Shown here: positions 27,704 through 35,745 of the stretch, in pieces
Layout: each line of letters begins with the position of its first letter
How positions within the stretch are numbered: the first letter of the stretch is position 1
NCBI GenBank assembly: GCA_023954375.1
Contig: JAMLIC010000049.1
Span: forward strand, 1-64,000
DNA from: Planctomycetota bacterium
GTDB lineage: Bacteria; Planctomycetota; J058
Reading direction: 5' to 3'
DNA length: 64,000 nt
Position numbers and translations under genes: made by a program
The notes under the pieces: generated by a model
Told to the model about the DNA's origin: nothing
What the model saw: only the letters and a program-made list of their open reading frames with translations
Databases searched by the model: none

Positions 27704-28915
27704 CTACCGCACACGCCCGAGCGGCGCGTCGTCCGGCGCGAAGGCCACGACCGCCTCGTCGTCGGTCGAGAGCCCCAGGTCGCGCAGCACCTGCGGCGAG
27801 AGGTCGAGGATCCGGCGCGTGCGCGTGTTCGGGCCCCAGTCGACGGGGCGCACGACGACGGCCGCGCCGGTGCGCGGGTTCACGACCAGGAGGCGCTTGC
27901 CGGCCCAGGCGCGCTTGCCGGGGGCGTAGTCGAAGCGCATGGCCACGTAGTAGTAGTCGCCCGGCCGCGCGGCGAGCTGGGCGGCCGACGGGCGGGCGAC
28001 GGGGTTCAGCGCGCGCAGGCGCTCGCCCGTGAGCGTGCCGGTCTCCGTGGCCGTCACCCCCCGGTCGCTCGGGCCGCCGAACCAGCTCACCTTGCCGCGG
28101 ACGAACGAGCGCCCCTGGAGCGTCGTCTGCGTCCCGTAGGGCTCGACCGCGATCCCCAGGGCGCCGCGGAGGGTGGGGTTGCGCAGCCCCGCGCGGGGGA
28201 TCTCGAAGCCGCCCTGCGTGATCCCGCGATGGAGCGCCGCCCAGCCCGCCCCGCTGGCGGGCGTCGTCGGCGCGGGCGTCGTCGGCGCGGGCGTCGTCGG
28301 CGCGGGCGTCGTCGGCGCGGGCGTGGTCGGCGCGGGCGTGGTCGGCGCGGGCGTGGTCGGCGCGGGCCGGGGCGGGACGACCGTGAGCCCGCCCTCCTCG
28401 CGCGTCGTGGTCGTCGCCGACGGAGGCTGGCCCATGAGCCCGCCCACGAGCGAGCCGCCGCCCACCTGCCGCACGTGGCCGGAGTGGACCCAGCCCGCGC
28501 GGGCATCGAACTGGATCTGGACCCACTCGTCGCGCTGACCCAGGACCGCGTAGGCCTGACCCGTCGCGATCGAGCCCAGGCGCGCCGCGGCCGTCGAGGG
28601 GCCCGTCCGCACGTTGAGCGAGCTCGCGGTGACCACGACGTGCGCCGTGGCGGCCGGACGGACATGGGCGCCGAACACCCAGGCGGCCTTGCCGCCCCAG
28701 TGGACCTGCAGCCACCCCGACCGCCGGGCGGAGACGACCGCCTGCTGGCCGCGGGCGGCGCGGCCGAGCACGGGGCCCCAGGCGCGCTGGCGGACGTTCA
28801 GGTCGTCGACGGCGACCTGGACCACCTCGCGCGTCTGCGCCCGGGCCGACGCGACCGGGACGAGCAGCGCCAGGGCCACCCCGGTGAGGAGCGAGCTGCG
28901 AGCGAGCGTCGGCAT
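27704..28915 (-). CDS. Secreted protein with two SH3b domains and a possible double-psi barrel
   Basis: 403 residues with a signal peptide (MPTLARSSLLTGVALALLVP, cleavage after ASARA). Two bacterial SH3 domains, about 33-88 (VDDLNVRQRAWGPVLGRAAR) and 92-150 (SLNVRTGPSTAAARLG ... WVQIQF), which commonly bind cell-wall peptides. A linker of seven APTTP units (28260-28364) joins them to a C-terminal domain with VDWGPNTRTRRILDLSPQVL and LGLSTDDEAVV. This is the WGPN...DLS...LG pattern of RlpA/expansin-like double-psi barrels. Probable cell-wall binding or remodelling protein. GGAGG precedes the ATG. It is downstream of the zinc-ribbon/OmpA pair on the same strand but 76 bp past the upstream start, so it is transcribed towards them. 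Confidence 0.78.
   Translation of the reverse strand: MPTLARSSLLTGVALALLVPVASARAQTREVVQVAVDDLNVRQRAWGPVLGRAARGQQAVVSARRSGWLQVHWGGKAAWVFGAHVRPAATAHVVVTASSLNVRTGPSTAAARLGSIATGQAYAVLGQRDEWVQIQFDARAGWVHSGHVRQVGGGSLVGGLMGQPPSATTTTREEGGLTVVPPRPAPTTPAPTTPAPTTPAPTTPAPTTPAPTTPAPTTPASGAGWAALHRGITQGGFEIPRAGLRNPTLRGALGIAVEPYGTQTTLQGRSFVRGKVSWFGGPSDRGVTATETGTLTGERLRALNPVARPSAAQLAARPGDYYYVAMRFDYAPGKRAWAGKRLLVVNPRTGAAVVVRPVDWGPNTRTRRILDLSPQVLRDLGLSTDDEAVVAFAPDDAPLGRVR
28260..28364 (-). repeat. Seven 15-bp tandem repeats encoding APTTP
   Basis: Unit GGCGTCGTCGGCGCG on the plus strand, four copies, then three copies with CGTGGTC. Each unit encodes APTTP in the linker of the SH3b protein on the minus strand. 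The array is in-frame, so slippage would only alter linker length. Confidence 0.9.
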
Positions 28916-29053
28916 GGGTGTTTCCTCCGGTGGGTTCACGGCGCCGCACATGGCGCGCCGGCGACGCCTGGCCGCGGCCTCGCATAACCCCCGGCGTGGG
29001 CGAGGTCCGCGCCTGGCCACCCCGGACACCTCCGCGGCGCTGCATCGTCCGGG

Positions 29054-29443
29054 TTGCAGACCGTGCGACGCACGCCGGGACGCGCCGGCCCCGGGGGCCC
29101 GTTGGCGCCGTCGGGCGCGACGGTCGACGATCACGCCGCGCGCGTCGGCCCGTACGAGTTGCTCCAACCGATCGGCCGGGGAGGCACGAGCAGGTCATCC
29201 TGGGCATGGGCGAGCTCCCCTGGCCCGGCGCCCTCCACGCGCGCATCGGCGCCGTGGGCCCTCGCCGCGGCCCTCGGGCGGCGCGAGGAGGCGCGCCAGC
29301 GCGCGCAGGCCCTCCGCGACGACCCCGAGGTCGACGCGCGGCTCCTGCGCAACGAGAGCGGCTGGGTGCGCGACCTCGTGACGGAGCACCTCGGCGACCG
29401 CGCGTTCGCGCGGGAGCTGGCGCGCGCCCTCGGGGCGGAGTGA
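29054..29443 (+). pseudogene. Remnant of a Ser/Thr kinase gene
   Basis: An open frame of about 129 residues starts (TTG) with low-complexity sequence and then reads VGPYELLQPIGRGGTS, which is the N-terminal lobe and Gly loop of a Hanks kinase. It then breaks into unrelated sequence. The last about 65 residues (ALAAALGRREEARQRAQALR ... HLGDRAFARELARALGAE) look like the helical C-terminus of a larger protein. VAIK, HRD and DFG motifs are all missing. The simplest reading is an internal deletion that fused the two ends of a former kinase gene. A repeat element begins 13 bp after its stop. Confidence 0.6.
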
Positions 29444-29456
29444 GGTCGTGAGGTCG

Positions 29457-29783
29457 ACCACGGAGCGCACGGAGGACACGGAGAGGAGAGCACAGAGAGA
29501 AGCGAGAGAAGAGAGAGCTCGAGAACTCTTCTCTCCGCCGCTCGTGCTCGACCCGCCAAAGCGAGCGATGGGGAGGCGCGGAGCGGGCCAGATCGTGCCA
29601 GTCCGGGACTTGCTCCGATCGCGCCCCCCTCGCGAGCGCATCACTCATCGCAGGTCTGAGCTCGAGAGAGATCGCGCAGCGATTCCTTCTCGAGCTCAGA
29701 GGGAAGAGAGTTGGATGGAGCCCGTCCAGTGACGCCCACGCTCGGCGCTCTCTTCCCTCCGTGTCCTCCGTGCACTCCGTGGT
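29457..29783. repeat. Composite MITE-like repeat: ACCACGG arms, core copy B, inner palindrome
   Basis: Outer 27-base arms 29457-29483 and 29757-29783 are complementary with one G-U position, and match the arms at 16147-16228. Inside, 29511-29655 is the core also found at 8226 and (reversed) 18816, followed by the palindrome 29656-29699. No open frame for a transposase and no clear target duplication. The whole gap 29444-29918 between the kinase remnant and mrpE holds only this element and the mrpE leader. Confidence 0.85.
29656..29699. repeat. 44-bp palindrome inside the composite repeat
   Basis: CTGAGCTCGAGAGAGATCGC, loop GCA, then a 21-base arm with one extra T. It matches the perfect palindrome at 1-43 apart from a few substitutions. 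In both places the arms preserve the CTGAG(C/T)TCGAGAG ends. Confidence 0.85.
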
Positions 29784-29872
29784 GAATCTCCGCGCGCGCA
29801 AGTCACCCGCGATCCACGCGCGCAAGCCTCGTGGAGAAGCTTGCCCGGCAAGGCCGAGGTGGTATACCTGGG

Positions 29873-29878
29873 CCTCGC
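29873..29878 (+). promoter_or_regulatory. -10-like box TATACC before the Mrp operon
   Basis: TATACC lies 40 bases before the GTG of mrpE and downstream of the composite repeat. GGGGGAGAG at 29909-29917 is a plausible ribosome-binding site directly upstream of that start. No other promoter candidate is visible before the operon. Confidence 0.35.
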
Positions 29879-29918
29879 CGCGGGCCAGGGTGGCGCGCGG
29901 CGCGGCCCGGGGGAGAGT

Positions 29919-30401
29919 GTGTCGCACGCCATCTTCCTCTTCCTCGCGCTCGTCGCCTTCTGGGCCGTCCTCTCCGGCCACTTCGAGGAGCGGTTCCTGG
30001 TGGGCGCCGGCCTCCTGACCGCCGCCGCCGTGACGGTCGCGATGGTGCGCCTGCGCCTCGTGCTCATGGACGAGTGGCCGCTGCGCCGCGTGCTCCGGGC
30101 GGCCGTCGTCTACCTGCCGTGGCTCCTGTGGCAGGCCGTCGTCGCCAACGTGCGCATGATCCGCATCGTGTGGTCGCCCCGGGCCGAGGTCGCGCCGCGC
30201 CTCGTGCGGGTCCCCTGCCGCCTGCGCACGTCCCTCGGGCGGGCGACCTTCGCCAACTCGATCACGTTCACCCCCGGGACGGTCTCGATCCTCGTCGAGG
30301 AGGACGCCGTCCTGGTCCACGCCCTGACGGCCGACGACGAGGCGGGCCTGCTCGACGGCAGCCTCGAGCGCCACGTCGCCCGCCTGGAGGCGCCGGCGTG
30401 A
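29919..30401 (+). CDS. mrpE: Mrp-type Na+/H+ antiporter subunit E
   Basis: Inner-membrane subunit of the multisubunit cation/proton antiporter. 160 residues, normal for MrpE/MnhE. N-terminal helices (AIFLFLALVAFWAVLSGHFE, FLVGAGLLTAAAVTVAMVRL), then YLPWLLWQAVVANVRMIRIV. The conserved soluble part follows: TSLGRATFANSITFTPGTVS and VLVHAL. Start set at GTG 29919 (VSHAIFLFLALV) because GGGGGAGAG lies upstream; the longer frame from 29841 adds repeat-derived sequence. First gene of a nine-gene coupled operon; overlaps mrpF by 4 bp. Confidence 0.93.
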   Translation: MSHAIFLFLALVAFWAVLSGHFEERFLVGAGLLTAAAVTVAMVRLRLVLMDEWPLRRVLRAAVVYLPWLLWQAVVANVRMIRIVWSPRAEVAPRLVRVPCRLRTSLGRATFANSITFTPGTVSILVEEDAVLVHALTADDEAGLLDGSLERHVARLEAPA

Positions 30402-30655
30402 TCTTCGTCGCGGCGGGGGTGGCGATCGTCGTCGCCATGATGCTGTTCGTGGCCCGGGCCCTCCTCGGTCCGACGGTCTACGACCGCATCCTGGCCATGA
30501 ACTCGCTCGGCACGAAGACCGTGCTCCTGCTGGCGATCCTCCTGTTCGTGCACGACCGCCCGGAGTTCGTCGACATCGCGCTCGTCTACGCGCTGGTCAA
30601 CTTCGTCGGCACGCTGGCCCTCCTCAAGCTCGTCGAGCACGCGCGGCTGAGCTGA
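30398..30655 (+). CDS. mrpF: Mrp-type antiporter subunit F
   Basis: 85-residue membrane protein with three hydrophobic helices: IFVAAGVAIVVAMMLFVARA, NSLGTKTVLLLAILLFVHDR and VDIALVYALVNFVGTLALLK. The LLGPTVYDRILAMNSLGTKT stretch is the MrpF/MnhF signature. GTG start overlaps the mrpE TGA (GTGA). Its own TGA overlaps the mrpG ATG by one base. Confidence 0.94.
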   Translation: MIFVAAGVAIVVAMMLFVARALLGPTVYDRILAMNSLGTKTVLLLAILLFVHDRPEFVDIALVYALVNFVGTLALLKLVEHARLS

Positions 30656-30993
30656 TGACCGGAACCGAGCTCCTCACGGCCGTCCTCCTCGGCGCCGGCG
30701 CGTTCGTCTCGCTCACGAGCGCGCTCGGCGTCCTGCGCATGCCGGACTTCTTCTCGCGCATCCACCCGGCGGGCGAGAACGAGAGCCTCGGCCAGACGCT
30801 CATCCTGGCCGGCCTCATCGTGGCCGCCGGGCCCGGGGGGACGGCGCTCAAGCTCGTCCTCGTCTGGGCGTTCCTGATGATCACGGCGCCGGCGGCGACC
30901 CACGCCCTGACGCGCGCCGCCTGGAAGGACGGCCGGCGGCCGTGGTCGCGCGACGACGCGCCGGACGCCGCCGACCGGGGGCCGGCGACGTGA
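30655..30993 (+). CDS. mrpG: Mrp-type antiporter subunit G
   Basis: 112 residues, three helices. Signature GVLRMPDFFSRIHPAGENES followed by LGQTLILAGLIVAAGPGGTA and LKLVLVWAFLMITAPAATHA matches MrpG/MnhG. The C-terminal about 20 residues are hydrophilic and Asp/Arg-rich. ATG start within TGATG; its TGA overlaps the next GTG by 4 bp arrangement (GTGA). Confidence 0.94.
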   Translation: MTGTELLTAVLLGAGAFVSLTSALGVLRMPDFFSRIHPAGENESLGQTLILAGLIVAAGPGGTALKLVLVWAFLMITAPAATHALTRAAWKDGRRPWSRDDAPDAADRGPAT

Positions 30994-31985
30994 GCGACCG
31001 CTGGCTCGTCGAGCTGCTCCTCGCGGTGGTCGTGGTCACCGCCGTCGGCGTCGTCCGGGCGCGGAACCTCCTCGTCGCGTCCGTGCTCATGGGCGCCTAC
31101 AGCCTGGTCATGGCGCTGATCTGGACCGCCATGCAGGCCTACGACGTGGCCCTCACCGAGGCGGCCGTGGGCGCCGGGATCTCCACGATCCTGCTCATCG
31201 GCGCCCTCATCCGCGTCGGGAGCCGCATCGGCGGGAGCAAGGAGCGCGACGCGCCGCGCGTCGACAAGGTGGCCCTCGCCGTGGCGCTCCTCACCGGCGC
31301 CGCCCTCGCCTACGGCACGCTCGACATGCCGGCGATCGGCGACCGCGCGGCGCCGGTCCACGTGCATCCGAAGGTCGCGCGCCACTACATCGACCGCTCC
31401 ATGGAGGAGACGGGCGTCCCGAACATGGTCACCGTCGTGCTCGCCAGCTACCGCGGCTACGACACCATGTTCGAGACCTGCGTCGTGTTCACGGCGGCCC
31501 TCGGCGTCATGGTCCTCCTGCGTCGCCGCCGCGACGCCGCCCAGCCGCTGCCGGAGCCGACGCCGGGCGAGATGCGCGACCAGGCGATCTTCACCGTCAT
31601 GACCCGCATGACGGCGCCGTTCGTGCTCGTCTACGGCAGCTACGTGATCACCCACGGCGAGCTGGGGCCGGGCGGCGGCTTCCAGGGCGGGGTGATCCTC
31701 GCCGCGGCCTACCTCATCTACGCGCTGGTCCACGGGCTCGCGGCCGCGCAGCGGGCCCTGCCGCCGCGCGTCACCGACCTGGGCGCCGGGGCGGGCGTGC
31801 TCATCTACGCCGGCGTCGGCGTCGTCTGCCTGCTCCTCGGCGGCGACTTCCTCGCCTACGACGCGCTGAACCAGGCCGACCCGGTCAAGGGCCAGCAGCT
31901 CGGCATGACCCTCGTCGAGCTCGGCGTGGGGCTGACCGTGGCCTGCGTGATGGTCACCATCTTCAACGAGGTCGCGCGGCCATGA
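30990..31985 (+). CDS. mrpB: Mrp-type antiporter subunit B fused to MbhD/MbhE-like (MrpA C-terminal) domains
   Basis: 331 residues, three modules. Residues 1-80 are a DUF4040/MbhD-like domain (YDVALTEAAVGAGISTILLI). About 90-180 is MbhE-like (VPNMVTVVLASYRGYDTMFE ... FTAALGVMVLL). About 195-330 is MnhB (MTAPFVLVYGSYVITHGELG, GGGFQGGVILAAAYL). In classical Mrp the first two modules form the C-terminus of MrpA and MrpB is separate; here they are joined to MrpB, and the antiporter-like N-terminal part of MrpA is encoded by separate genes downstream. GTGA overlap with mrpG and ATGA overlap with mrpC. Confidence 0.9.
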   Translation: MSDRWLVELLLAVVVVTAVGVVRARNLLVASVLMGAYSLVMALIWTAMQAYDVALTEAAVGAGISTILLIGALIRVGSRIGGSKERDAPRVDKVALAVALLTGAALAYGTLDMPAIGDRAAPVHVHPKVARHYIDRSMEETGVPNMVTVVLASYRGYDTMFETCVVFTAALGVMVLLRRRRDAAQPLPEPTPGEMRDQAIFTVMTRMTAPFVLVYGSYVITHGELGPGGGFQGGVILAAAYLIYALVHGLAAAQRALPPRVTDLGAGAGVLIYAGVGVVCLLLGGDFLAYDALNQADPVKGQQLGMTLVELGVGLTVACVMVTIFNEVARP

Positions 31986-32524
31986 CCCTGCTCGCCACCG
32001 GCCTCTTCAACCTGCTGAACTACTGGGTCTACGTGAGCCTGATGATGATCGGGCTCTACGCGGTGATCGCCAAGACGAACCTGGTGAAGAAGGTCATCGG
32101 CCTGTCGCTCTTCCAGACGGGGATCTTCATCTTCTACATCTCCATGGGCGTGGTGAGCGGCGCGACGACGCCGATCACGTGGACCGAGGGCGAGCGGCTG
32201 CGCCTCGGGCTCTCGCGCGCGGGCGTCCCGGCCGACCGGGCGGCGGCGGCGCTCCTGACCCTCGAGGCCGACGGCATCGAGGCGGCCCGCGCCGGGCTCG
32301 AGCCGCTGGCCCCGGCCGCCGCGGCGATCATCGACGAGGCGCTGGCGCGCCCCTACACGAACCCCCTGCCGCACGTCCTCATCCTCACGGCGATCGTCGT
32401 CTCGGTGAGCACCATGGCCGTCGCGCTGGCGATCGTCATGGAGATCAAGGCGGCGTACGGCACGATCGAGTCGGACGAGATCGTCACGGCCGAGCTCGAG
32501 GCGGCCAGGGCGGCGCGGTCGTGA
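31982..32524 (+). CDS. mrpC: Mrp-type antiporter subunit C with a hydrophilic insertion
   Basis: NuoK-like subunit with three helices: LNYWVYVSLMMIGLYAVIAK, VIGLSLFQTGIFIFYISMGV and HVLILTAIVVSVSTMAVALA. The NLVKKVIGLSLFQTGIFIFY and NPLPHVLILTAIVVS stretches are diagnostic. The protein is 180 residues, against about 110-120 for most MrpC. The extra length is an Ala/Glu/Leu-rich segment (about 68-124, TEGERLRLGLSRAG onward) between helices 2 and 3, plus a charged C-terminus. ATGA start overlap with mrpB. Confidence 0.92.
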   Translation: MTLLATGLFNLLNYWVYVSLMMIGLYAVIAKTNLVKKVIGLSLFQTGIFIFYISMGVVSGATTPITWTEGERLRLGLSRAGVPADRAAAALLTLEADGIEAARAGLEPLAPAAAAIIDEALARPYTNPLPHVLILTAIVVSVSTMAVALAIVMEIKAAYGTIESDEIVTAELEAARAARS

Positions 32525-34014
32525 CGCTGACCCCGCAGGTCCCGGCGCTCGTCGTCCTCGTCCCCCTGCTCACCGGGGTGGTCGTGGGCCTCGTGCGCCA
32601 CGCCGGCGCGGCGTGGCTCCTGGCCAGCCTGGCGAGCGTGGCCACGTTCGCCCTGACGCTGGCGCTCGCGGCGCGGGTGCAGGCCGAGGGGGTCGTGGTC
32701 TACGCCATGGGCGGCTGGTCGGCGCCGACCGGGATCGAGCTCCGCGTCGACGCGCTCAACGCGCTCGTGCTGGTCCTCGTCGCGGGCGTGGCGGCCGTGA
32801 TCGTGCCGACGTCCCGGGCGAGCGTGTCGCGCGAGGTCCCGCCCGACCGGCACGACCAGTTCTACGCGCTCGTGCTCCTGTGCGTGGCGGGGATGCTCGG
32901 GGTGACGGCGACCGGCGACGCCTTCAACCTCTACGTGCTGATCGAGATCTCGTCGCTCACCGCCTACGCGCTGGTGGCCCTCGGCCGGAGCCGCGACCGG
33001 CGCGCGCTGACCGCGAGCTTCCAGTACGTGATCATGGGCTCGGTCGGCGCCAGCTTCCTGCTCGTCGGGCTGGGCTACCTGTTCCTGGCCACCGGCACGC
33101 TGAACATGGCCGACATGGCCGTTCGCCTGGCCGACCTGCACGGGAGCACGACCGTCCGCACCGGCGTGGCGTTCGTGATCGTCGGGCTGAGCCTGAAGAT
33201 GGCGCTGTTCCCCGTCCACCAGTGGATGGCCGACGCCTACACCTACGCGCCGACGGCCGTCACGGCGCTCATGGCCAGCACGGCGACGAAGGTCGGCGTC
33301 TACATCACGATCCGCTTCGTCTACACGATCTTCGGCCACGAGCTGAGCTTCGTCGTCCTGCCGACGGACGCGTTCCTGCTCGCGTTCGCCTGCCTGGCGA
33401 TCGTCGTCGGGTCGCTCCAGGCGATCCGACAGCACGACGTGCGCCGCCTGCTGGCCTACTCGAGCGTGGCCCAGATCGGCTACCTCGTGCTCGGGCTCGC
33501 GCTCGGCTCGGCCCTCGGGCTCGCCGGGACGCTCGTGCACCTCGTCAACCACGCCCTGGTCAAGGGCGCGCTGTTCCTGGCCGTGGGCGGCGTGATCCAC
33601 CGGCAGGGCGGGGCCACGATCACGGAGCTGACCGGGATCGCGCGCCGCATGCCGCTCACGGCCGCCGCGATCACGGTCGGCGGCCTGGGCCTGATCGGCG
33701 TGCCGCTCACGGGCGGCTTCGTCTCGAAGTGGTACCTCGTCGCCGGGGCGCTCGAGGCCGGCCTCTGGCCGGTGGCCGTCGTCGTCCTCGTGGGCTCGCT
33801 CCTGGCCGTGGCCTACGTGCTGCGCGTCCTGCAGGTCGTCTACTACGGCGAGCCCGGGACCGTGGCGCCGGAGCCGGCCGGCGAGGCGCCGGCCGCGTTC
33901 TGGGGCCCGGCGCTCCTGCTCCTCCTGGGGAGCCTGGCCCTGGGCGTGAGCGGGCAGGTGACCGGGGGCCTCGTCACCGCCGCCGCCCGCGCCCTGACCG
34001 GGGGGACGCCGTGA
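32521..34014 (+). CDS. mrpD: Mrp-type antiporter subunit D (first ND-family subunit)
   Basis: Proton-translocating ND2/4/5-family subunit, 497 residues, about 14 helices. Key residues lie in the usual places: Glu in FNLYVLIEISSLTAYALVAL and Lys in VIVGLSLKMALFPVHQWMAD, plus the later HLVNHALVKGALFLAVGGV. ADAYTYAPTAVTALMASTAT is the usual broken-helix neighbourhood. Best overall match of the three ND proteins here to MrpD. GTG start overlaps the mrpC TGA. Confidence 0.93.
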   Translation: MTLTPQVPALVVLVPLLTGVVVGLVRHAGAAWLLASLASVATFALTLALAARVQAEGVVVYAMGGWSAPTGIELRVDALNALVLVLVAGVAAVIVPTSRASVSREVPPDRHDQFYALVLLCVAGMLGVTATGDAFNLYVLIEISSLTAYALVALGRSRDRRALTASFQYVIMGSVGASFLLVGLGYLFLATGTLNMADMAVRLADLHGSTTVRTGVAFVIVGLSLKMALFPVHQWMADAYTYAPTAVTALMASTATKVGVYITIRFVYTIFGHELSFVVLPTDAFLLAFACLAIVVGSLQAIRQHDVRRLLAYSSVAQIGYLVLGLALGSALGLAGTLVHLVNHALVKGALFLAVGGVIHRQGGATITELTGIARRMPLTAAAITVGGLGLIGVPLTGGFVSKWYLVAGALEAGLWPVAVVVLVGSLLAVAYVLRVLQVVYYGEPGTVAPEPAGEAPAAFWGPALLLLLGSLALGVSGQVTGGLVTAAARALTGGTP

Positions 34015-35465
34015 CGCCCGAGGTGACGCTCGTCATCCCGCTGGTCGGGGCCGTCCTCATCGCGCTGCTCGGCCGCTGGCCGAACGCCCGCGAGGCCGTG
34101 ACGCTCGCCTGCGCCGCGGCCCTGCTCGCGGCGGTCGGGAGCCTCGTCCCGGCGGTCCTCGAGGGGGCGCGCCCCGCCTGGCGCGGCCCCGACGTCCTGC
34201 CGGGGCTGGGCCTCGCCCTCGAGGTCGAGCCGCTCGGGCTCATCTACGCCGGCGTCGCCGCGCTCCTGTGGCTGCCGAACTCGCTCTACTCGATCGGCTA
34301 CATGCGCGGGCACCACGAGGGGCACCAGACGCGCTTCTTCACCTGCTTCGCCCTGTCGATCGCCAGCGCCATGGGGATCGCCTTCTCGGGCAACCTGTTC
34401 ACGTTGTTCGTCTTCTACGAGGCGCTCAGCCTGGCGACCTTCCCGCTGGTCACGCACCACGGGACCGCCAAGGCCCTGCGCTCCGGCCGCCTCTACGTGG
34501 GCTTCCTGTTCGCCACCTCGATGGTCCTCATGCTCCTGGCGATCGTGTGGACCTGGACCCTCACCGGGACGGTCGACTTCCGCCCGGGCGGGATCCTGGG
34601 CGAGGTGAGCCCGGGCCTCACGGCCGTGCTCTTCGGGCTGTTCATGCTCGGCAGCGGCAAGGCCGCCGTCATGCCCTTCCACTTCTGGCTGCCGTCGGCC
34701 ATGGTCGCGCCGACGCCGGTGAGCGCGCTCCTGCACGCCGTGGCCGTCGTCAAGGCGGGCGTGTTCGTCGTCCTCAAGGTGTCGGTCTACGTGTTCGGCG
34801 TGGACACGGTCGCCGCGGGCGTACACCACGAGTGGCTGCTCTACCTCGCCGCCGCCACGATCGTCATCGCCTCGGTCGTGGCCATGACGCAGGACGACCT
34901 CAAGGCGCGCCTGGCCTACTCGACGGTCGGGCAGCTGAGCTACATCGTCCTCGGCGCCGCGCTCGGCAACGCCCTGGGCGTCGTCGGCGGCGGGCTGCAC
35001 ATCGTCATGCACGCCTTCGGCAAGATCACGCTGTTCTTCTGCGCCGGGGCGATCTACGTCGCCGCCCACAAGACGAAGGTCAGCGAGCTCACGGGGCTCG
35101 GCCGGCGCATGCCGGTGACCATGCTGGCCTTCGGGGTCGGCGCCCTGAGCATCATCGGCCTGCCGCCGCTCGGCGGCGCCTGGAGCAAGTGGTACCTCGG
35201 GCTGGCCACGCTGGACGCGGGCCACGCGGGGCTCCTCGCCGTGCTCCTCCTCAGCTCGCTCCTCAACGTGGCCTACCTGCTGCCGATCCCGCTCAAGGCC
35301 TTCCTCCTCCCGCCGCCCGAGGGGACGCCCGACGAGGGCGTCCGCGAGGCGCCGCTGCCCTGCCTCATCGCGCTCGGGCTCACGGCCCTCGCCTCGGCGG
35401 CCCTGTTCTTCTGGCCCGACCTGCTCATCCGACTCGTGACCGAGGTGGCGCCCCTTGGGAGCTGA
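34011..35465 (+). CDS. Second ND-family antiporter subunit (MrpA/MrpD-like)
   Basis: 484 residues, ND family. Glu in LFTLFVFYEALSLATFPLVT, Lys in LGSGKAAVMPFHFWLPSAMV, then APTPVSALLHAVAVVKAGVF and HIVMHAFGKITLFFCAGAIY. The HHG after the Glu helix and the LPSAMVAPTPVSALLHA stretch are closer to NuoL/MrpA-type proteins than to MrpD. It may therefore supply the antiporter half missing from the split MrpA. GTG start overlaps mrpD; its last 11 bases overlap the next small gene. Confidence 0.88.
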   Translation: MTPEVTLVIPLVGAVLIALLGRWPNAREAVTLACAAALLAAVGSLVPAVLEGARPAWRGPDVLPGLGLALEVEPLGLIYAGVAALLWLPNSLYSIGYMRGHHEGHQTRFFTCFALSIASAMGIAFSGNLFTLFVFYEALSLATFPLVTHHGTAKALRSGRLYVGFLFATSMVLMLLAIVWTWTLTGTVDFRPGGILGEVSPGLTAVLFGLFMLGSGKAAVMPFHFWLPSAMVAPTPVSALLHAVAVVKAGVFVVLKVSVYVFGVDTVAAGVHHEWLLYLAAATIVIASVVAMTQDDLKARLAYSTVGQLSYIVLGAALGNALGVVGGGLHIVMHAFGKITLFFCAGAIYVAAHKTKVSELTGLGRRMPVTMLAFGVGALSIIGLPPLGGAWSKWYLGLATLDAGHAGLLAVLLLSSLLNVAYLLPIPLKAFLLPPPEGTPDEGVREAPLPCLIALGLTALASAALFFWPDLLIRLVTEVAPLGS

Positions 35466-35745
35466 GACGAAGCACGACGAGCGCCCGCGCTGGCTCGACG
35501 ACCCGCAGAACGTCCGCAGGCTCCTGCGGGTGTTCTGGGTCGTGTGCGCCCTCATCGTCCTCGTGGACGTGCTGGCGCTGGCGGGGGTCTACGACAAGCA
35601 CGGCCACTTCCCCTGGGAGGAGTGGTTCGGGTTCCACGCCTTCTACGGGTTCCTGGCCTGCGTGGCGCTGGTCGAGGCGGCCAAGCTCCTGCGCCGCGCG
35701 ATCATGCGCCCGATCGACTACTACGAGCGGGAGGGCGAGCCGTGA
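35455..35745 (+). CDS. Small two-helix membrane protein in the Mrp operon
   Basis: 96 residues. Hydrophilic N-terminus (AETKHDERPRWLDDPQNVRR), helix 1 (VFWVVCALIVLVDVLALAGV), loop KHGHFPWEEWFGFHAFYG, helix 2 (FYGFLACVALVEAAKLLRRA), then RPIDYYEREGEP. TTG start overlaps the preceding gene by 11 bp and its TGA overlaps the next GTG, so it is translated as part of the complex operon. Not one of the seven classical Mrp subunits; probably an accessory subunit. Family name not recognised. Confidence 0.8.
   Translation: MGAETKHDERPRWLDDPQNVRRLLRVFWVVCALIVLVDVLALAGVYDKHGHFPWEEWFGFHAFYGFLACVALVEAAKLLRRAIMRPIDYYEREGEP

Noticed and set aside
28260..28364. Possible CRISPR-like array
   Set aside because: 15-bp units are contiguous with no spacers and are in frame in a protein linker.
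26035..28987. Overlapping plus-strand open frames opposite the zinc-ribbon and SH3b genes
   Set aside because: Low-complexity translations; the minus strand carries signal peptide, SH3b and ribbon motifs.
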